DNA of 10,188 nt, taken from contig CANSYV010000028.1 of the NCBI GenBank assembly GCA_947651335.1, positions 1 to 10,188 on the forward strand, given 5' to 3'. A model generated the notes under the pieces. The model was not told where the DNA came from. It saw only the letters and a list, made by a program, of their open reading frames with translations, and made no database searches. This stretch comes from an uncultured Lachnospiraceae bacterium (lineage in GTDB: Bacteria; Bacillota; Clostridia; Lachnospirales; Lachnospiraceae). Shown here in pieces: positions 6,384-10,188 of this stretch (position 1 is its first letter; every line of letters starts with the position of its first letter). The position numbers were made by a program, and so were the translations under genes.

Positions 6384-8063
6384 ATGAAGAAAGCGATGAA
6401 TCAGTCAAAACTAATTGTAATTTTAAACGGAGTCTCCATTCTGGCACTGCTGATCATGGTGATTCTGCTGGTAATGAACAGCAGATTAACCAATCGGTTA
6501 AACAGTGCCAGTGATGACAGATTTAATCTGACGTACCATGCCAATCAGTTCATGAACGGATCTGCCTATCTCACAAATGAGGTGCGCGCCTATGCGTCTA
6601 CAGGGGACCAGGAACATTACGATAATTATTGGAATGAAGTCAATAACTTGAAAAATCGGGATAAAGGCGTTGAAGCTCTGCAGGAGATCGGGATCACCTC
6701 AGAGGAGCAGGCAATGATTGATGAGATGTCTTCTATTTCTAACGAGTTGGTGCCGCTGGAAGACGAGGCTATGAAAAATGTTCAGGCAGGGCGGCTGACA
6801 GAGGCTCTGGAATATGTGTACGGAAAAGATTACAGCACATCTATTGCAAAGATTAATTCCCTGAAGGAGCAGTTTCTGGAGACGCTGAACAACAGGACCC
6901 AGTCACAGGTAAAACGTCTGGCTGCGGAAGTGGGGGCTGTCCGGGCTGTGATCATTACCGCGCTGATTTTTGTGGGGATTTTACAGCTGTTTATCATGAG
7001 AGTTACCAAGAAGAAGATTTTAAGTCCTGTGATTTCCGTGAGGGACCAGATGAAAGAGATCTCCTGCGGCAATCTTTCGGCGGAGTTTTCATTGGAGCCG
7101 GACAGTTCGGAAATTGGAATGCTGGTAGATTCTATTCATGAAACGAAGCAGGAGCTTAAAAAATATATCAATGATATTGACGCAAAGCTGGCACAGATGG
7201 CAGACGGGGACATGAATCTGGATATCGGCGACGATTACCGGGGGGAATTTCTCCCCATTCAGGGAGCCATGCGCCGGATTTTAGACGCGCTGAATCAGGC
7301 TCTTTCCCATATCAATGCCACGGCAGAGCTGGTTACGGCAGAGTCTGAACGTGTGGCGTCGGATGCCCAGGTGCTGTCAAACGGAGCGGTAGAACAGGCA
7401 TCTGCTGTGCAGGAGCTGGCATCTGGAATCCAGGCATTGTCTGACCAGGTGAACAGTACATCGGAAGATGCGAAAGACGCCAAGCAAAGCTCCGTTGACG
7501 CGGCCCAGAAGCTGGAGGTGTGCAATCAGAAAATGGAAGATCTCACAGCTGCCATGGCAGATATCTCCAGGTCTTCCCAGCAGATAAGCGGTATTATCAA
7601 GACCATAGAGGACATATCCTTCCAGACCAATATTCTGGCGTTGAATGCCGCGGTGGAGGCGGCCCGTGCCGGTTCCGCGGGGAAAGGGTTTGCGGTGGTG
7701 GCCGATGAAGTACAGAGCCTGGCCAACAAGAGCGCAGAGGCTGCCCAGGACATTACCAAATTGATCCGGGATTCTATGGAGCTGGTAGAACATGGGTCAT
7801 CCCTGTCTGCAGATACCACAGAGACGCTGGCCATAGGCGTTTCAGGGGCCAAAAGATCCACTGAGCTGGTGGAACGGATTGCCCAGTCAGCAGAAAAGCA
7901 GGCGGAGGCACTGGAACGTCTCACCCAGGGAATGGATCAGATATCCGGAGTGGTTCAGACCAATGCGTCTACAGCTGAAAAATCGGCAACTTCAGCGAAA
8001 GAGCTTCTGGGACAGGCGGAGGAATTGAAAGTTTCTGTGCAGCAGTTCCGGCTTCGCGGATAA
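6384..8063 (+). CDS. Methyl-accepting chemotaxis protein, two-TM with 4-helix-bundle sensor
   Basis: Membrane chemoreceptor that signals to the CheA/CheW array to bias flagellar rotation. 559 aa from the ATG at 6384, which has AAAGGAGGG 9 nt upstream; an ATG at 6342 lies inside the promoter and is rejected. TM1 at about 8-30, an extracellular helical sensor at about 31-185 of the 4HB type (with [17 protein letters not shown]), TM2 at about 187-206, HAMP at about 208-260, and a second HAMP-like repeat at about 264-305 ([20 protein letters not shown]). The signalling helical bundle fills about 310-555; its hairpin tip is at about 411-450 with [20 protein letters not shown] and [17 protein letters not shown]. 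The canonical DEVR is DEVQ here (Gln444). No C-terminal CheR-tether pentapeptide (ends QQFRLRG). It sits 25 nt before a bacteriohemerythrin on the same strand, so an oxygen- or NO-related response is likely. No che or flagellar genes are in view; ligand unknown. Confidence 0.96.
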   Translation: MKKAMNQSKLIVILNGVSILALLIMVILLVMNSRLTNRLNSASDDRFNLTYHANQFMNGSAYLTNEVRAYASTGDQEHYDNYWNEVNNLKNRDKGVEALQEIGITSEEQAMIDEMSSISNELVPLEDEAMKNVQAGRLTEALEYVYGKDYSTSIAKINSLKEQFLETLNNRTQSQVKRLAAEVGAVRAVIITALIFVGILQLFIMRVTKKKILSPVISVRDQMKEISCGNLSAEFSLEPDSSEIGMLVDSIHETKQELKKYINDIDAKLAQMADGDMNLDIGDDYRGEFLPIQGAMRRILDALNQALSHINATAELVTAESERVASDAQVLSNGAVEQASAVQELASGIQALSDQVNSTSEDAKDAKQSSVDAAQKLEVCNQKMEDLTAAMADISRSSQQISGIIKTIEDISFQTNILALNAAVEAARAGSAGKGFAVVADEVQSLANKSAEAAQDITKLIRDSMELVEHGSSLSADTTETLAIGVSGAKRSTELVERIAQSAEKQAEALERLTQGMDQISGVVQTNASTAEKSATSAKELLGQAEELKVSVQQFRLRG

Positions 8064-8088
8064 TCATTTGTTTAGGAGGTATTGACTC

Positions 8089-8493
8089 ATGGTGTATCAA
8101 TTTACAAAAGATTTAGAAACAGGAAATGCGTCTATTGATTCCGAGCACCGCCAGTTGATTCAGGCTATCAATGACCTGCTGAGCGCCTGTTCTTCTGGGA
8201 AGGGCAGAGCAGAGCTGGCAAAAACCACCCATTTTCTCTCTGAGTATACGGCCAGGCATTTTTCCCACGAGGAGACGCTTCAGAAGCAGAGCCGGTATCC
8301 AGACTACATAAATCACCGTAAATATCATGAAAACTTCAAAAAAGTGGTGAAAGATTTATGCGGACGTCTGGATAAAGAAGGACCGACGGTTGCGCTGGTG
8401 GGGCAGGTGAACACAGCTATTGCCGGATGGCTGGTGAATCATATCAAACAGGAAGATACGAAGCTGGCAGCACATCTCAAAGCCGGTAAATAA
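8089..8493 (+). CDS. Bacteriohemerythrin
   Basis: Small cytoplasmic di-iron protein of 134 aa that binds O2 (some bind NO) in a four-helix bundle. The full ligand set of the family is visible: His20 (DSEHRQL), His57 and Glu61 (HFSHEE), His76 and His80 (NHRKYH), His118 and Asp123 (NHIKQED), the H...HxxxE...HxxxH...HxxxxD pattern. The first residues (MVYQFTKDLETG) match the usual family start where W or F precedes the first helix. The start ATG has a perfect AGGAGGT (8074-8080) 8 nt upstream, the strongest site in the window, suggesting high translation. It lies 25 nt behind the MCP gene, no promoter between them is evident, and a terminator follows at once, so the two form an operon. Likely role: oxygen sensing, scavenging or delivery linked to the receptor, in an anaerobe that must avoid O2. 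Confidence 0.96.
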   Translation: MVYQFTKDLETGNASIDSEHRQLIQAINDLLSACSSGKGRAELAKTTHFLSEYTARHFSHEETLQKQSRYPDYINHRKYHENFKKVVKDLCGRLDKEGPTVALVGQVNTAIAGWLVNHIKQEDTKLAAHLKAGK

Positions 8494-8536
8494 AAAGAAA
8501 AGCAGACCGTGGCAGCGCGGCTCTGCTTTTCTTTTT
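8492..8536. terminator. Bidirectional intrinsic terminator between convergent genes
   Basis: Perfect 15-bp inverted repeat AAAAAGAAAAGCAGA (8492-8506) and TCTGCTTTTCTTTTT (8522-8536) with a 15-nt GC-rich loop that can add a CCG/CGG pairing. A-tracts and T-tracts on both sides make it work in either direction: for the hemerythrin operon (its stop lies inside the left arm) and for the leftward MATE gene ending at 8548. Confidence 0.9.
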
Positions 8537-8547
8537 GAGCAGTTTTT

Positions 8548-9876
8548 TTAATAATGATATTTTGAACGTTTCCTGATGAGAAATAAAGCGGTCACTGCCG
8601 CAGCCATCAGCTCTGCCGCGGCGATGGATATCCAGATACCGTCGATTCCCCAGATGAGAGGGAAGATCAGCACTGCGGCGGTCTGAAACAGTAATGTACG
8701 CAAAAAGGAGATGAGAGCGGAAATCAGTCCATTCCCCAGGGCAGTAAAAAACGAGGAGCCGTAAATGGCTATTCCCGCAAATAAAAAGGAAAAGGAATAA
8801 ATCCGGAACCCTTTCTGAGTCAGGGCCATAAGTTCCGGGTCATATCCCACGAAAACAGCGGCAAATGGCCGTGCCAGCAGTTCGGCCAGACAGAACATGG
8901 CCACAGAACAGATGCCGATGATGCAAAGGCTCTTTTTCAGCAGATTTCTCATTTCCCCGTGATTGGCCGCGCCGAAATGGTATCCGATGATAGGAGCCGC
9001 CCCCACAGAGTATCCGATAAATGCCGCGAGAAACACCAGGTTCACATACATGAGGACGCCGTATGCCGCCACACCGTCCTCCCCGGCGTACCGGATCAGC
9101 TGCGCGTTGTACAGCATGCCCACCAGGGACATGGACACATTGGACATTAATTCAGAGGAACCGTTTGTGCAGGCTTTTAACACAGCCTTCCCGTCAAATT
9201 TTGTCTTTGTGAGCCGCAGAATACTGGTATTGGGACGGCAGAAATAAAACAAAGGGGCAATCCCGCCCACTGCCTGGCTGAGTGCGGTGGCAGCCGCGGC
9301 CCCTGTAAGTCCCCAGTGAAACACTGCCACAAAGAGAGCATCCAGAACCATATTGGTCACACCTGCGGCGATGGTAAAGGCCAGTCCCAGCTGCGGCTTT
9401 TCCGCAGTGGAAAAGTAGCTGAGGAATTCATATTCCAGTATGAGCGCAGGCAGTGCAGGCAGGAGGATGCGTCCGTAAGATACGCACTGTTCCAGAAGAA
9501 TGCCCTCGGCACCCAGCAGACTGGCCACGGGGCGGATAAAGAGAATGCCGAAGATGGCAATCACTACACCGCTGAGGGCTGACACATATACGAATAGGGA
9601 AAACAGGCTGTTTGCCCGTCTGCGGTCGCCGGCGCCGATGGTTATGGCAATGAGCGCGCTTCCCCCGGTGCCGAACATAAACCCCACAGCGCCCAGAATC
9701 ATCAGAAACGGCATAATAAAATTGACGGCTGCAAAAGGGGTTTTTCCCACAAAGTTGGAAACGAAGAAACCGTCCACTACGCCATAGATGGAGGTGAAAA
9801 TCATCATGACAATGGACGGCAGTGTGAACCGCAGCAGCTTCTTATAATCAAAGTGGTCAGATAATTGTATCTTCAT
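8548..9876 (-). CDS. MepA-like MATE family exporter (second of two)
   Basis: Membrane antiporter of the MATE superfamily, 442 aa. N-terminal segment LPSIVMMIFTSIYGVVDGFF at residues 19-38 with SNFVGKTPFAAVNFIMPF, then LGAVGFMFGTGGSALIA at about 61-77 and GAGDRRRAN at 81-89, which is the pattern of the MepA/NorM-like group in Firmicutes. About twelve hydrophobic segments; the C-terminal end is basic (RKRSKYHY). Start chosen at ATG 9876 because AGGAG (9886-9890) is 9 nt away; a TTG at 9885 abuts the binding site and is rejected. The ATG overlaps the stop of the upstream MarR-type gene (ATGA), implying a co-translated repressor-pump pair as in mepR-mepA (established precedent); the substrate is inferred to be cationic or amphiphilic drugs. 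The MATE genes of the window differ in their N-terminal motifs. Confidence 0.94.
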   Translation of the reverse strand: MKIQLSDHFDYKKLLRFTLPSIVMMIFTSIYGVVDGFFVSNFVGKTPFAAVNFIMPFLMILGAVGFMFGTGGSALIAITIGAGDRRRANSLFSLFVYVSALSGVVIAIFGILFIRPVASLLGAEGILLEQCVSYGRILLPALPALILEYEFLSYFSTAEKPQLGLAFTIAAGVTNMVLDALFVAVFHWGLTGAAAATALSQAVGGIAPLFYFCRPNTSILRLTKTKFDGKAVLKACTNGSSELMSNVSMSLVGMLYNAQLIRYAGEDGVAAYGVLMYVNLVFLAAFIGYSVGAAPIIGYHFGAANHGEMRNLLKKSLCIIGICSVAMFCLAELLARPFAAVFVGYDPELMALTQKGFRIYSFSFLFAGIAIYGSSFFTALGNGLISALISFLRTLLFQTAAVLIFPLIWGIDGIWISIAAAELMAAAVTALFLIRKRSKYHY

Positions 9877-10188
9877 TTCGGACAACTCCTTTCTTTATCC
9901 GGACTCTTTTGTGTAAAATCCAGTTTTTTCACACTGTCCTGAAAAGAAGAGAGATATCTCTGGGTCAGTTCCAGGTACAGCTTCTTTTCATCTTCTGTCC
10001 AGGAGGCAAATATACCGTTTTCGATTTCAATTAAGCGGACAGCGGTATTTTCAGCCAGTTCCTGTCCTTTGGCGGTGAGGTGCACTTTTTTCTTTTTTCC
10101 CTCAAATAGTTTCAGATATACAATGCCGTCTGCCTCCAGCCTGCGCAGAGAGGAATTAAGCGTCTGCCTGCTGATGCCGGATAATCTG
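9873..10188 (-). CDS. MarR-family transcriptional regulator, 5' end cut by window
   Basis: Winged-helix repressor type; the N-terminal dimerisation helices and first part of the DNA-binding domain lie beyond the window. The visible 104 residues hold the recognition helix and wing: LSGISRQTLNSSLRRLEADG, then IVYLKLFEGKKKKVHLTAKG, the hallmark MarR layout (RLEADG-hydrophobic, wing, LT-x-KG). A C-terminal dimerisation helix pair follows (WTEDEKKLYLELTQRYL), with a short tail ending RSCPK. Its TGA (9873-9875) overlaps the ATG of the MATE exporter, so it is very likely the dedicated regulator of that pump; MarR proteins such as MepR repress and are released by the pump substrates (known precedent). 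The operator and promoter would be upstream, outside the window. Confidence 0.9.
   Translation of the reverse strand, partial: RLSGISRQTLNSSLRRLEADGIVYLKLFEGKKKKVHLTAKGQELAENTAVRLIEIENGIFASWTEDEKKLYLELTQRYLSSFQDSVKKLDFTQKSPDKERSCPK
9886..9893 (-). promoter_or_regulatory. Ribosome binding site that sets the second MATE start
   Basis: Minus-strand GAAAGGAG ends directly before a TTG at 9885 and 9 nt before the ATG at 9876, so the ATG is the working start. The site lies within the coding end of the MarR-type gene. Confidence 0.75.

Noticed and set aside
7295..7924. Several minus-strand open frames opposite the MCP gene
   Set aside because: Shadows of the alanine- and serine-rich signalling domain, with serine/alanine-rich non-family products.
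1..10188. CRISPR array, tRNA or rRNA genes
   Set aside because: No spaced direct repeats and no cloverleaf or rRNA-like sequence were seen in any part of the window.

Overview
The window looks like a chromosomal segment of an anaerobic gut-type Clostridia, most likely Lachnospiraceae. This is inferred from purine-rich Shine-Dalgarno sites (AAGGAG, AGGAGGT), clostridial-style MATE transporters and large serine recombinases, a bacteriohemerythrin paired with a chemoreceptor, and moderate GC. The species cannot be named from the sequence alone.

Layout. (1) Positions 1-~1233 carry two plus-strand genes, a 5'-truncated XRE-type helix-turn-helix regulator and a GNAT acetyltransferase. They are lower in GC than the rest and read like the end of an integrated element. 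They abut the 3' end of guaA, a known integration hotspot for conjugative elements, and an 11-bp stretch there resembles the Tn5801-type attachment core. (2) A long minus-strand series runs from about 6197 down to 1234: a cryptic 61-codon ORF with a non-ATG start, a 499-aa large serine recombinase overlapping it by ATGA, a 65-aa ORF overlapping the recombinase 3' end, a MATE exporter with its own good promoter, and guaA (GMP synthase). (3) Divergently, on the plus strand, a two-TM chemoreceptor (MCP) and a bacteriohemerythrin form a two-gene operon with a strong promoter-RBS arrangement, closed by a 15-bp-stem terminator that also serves the convergent gene. (4) On the minus strand at the right end, a MarR-type regulator (cut by the window edge) overlaps by ATGA a second, MepA-like MATE exporter, the classic repressor-pump arrangement.

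How the genes work together. guaA is housekeeping purine synthesis. The two MATE pumps belong to different subfamilies and probably export cationic or toxic compounds; the second is probably controlled by its MarR partner. The MCP-hemerythrin pair is probably an oxygen (or NO) response module. The three overlapping recombinase-centred ORFs look like a compact site-specific recombination unit inserted between the MATE and MCP operons. The least-described parts are the two small proteins flanking the recombinase and the guaA-proximal element end.
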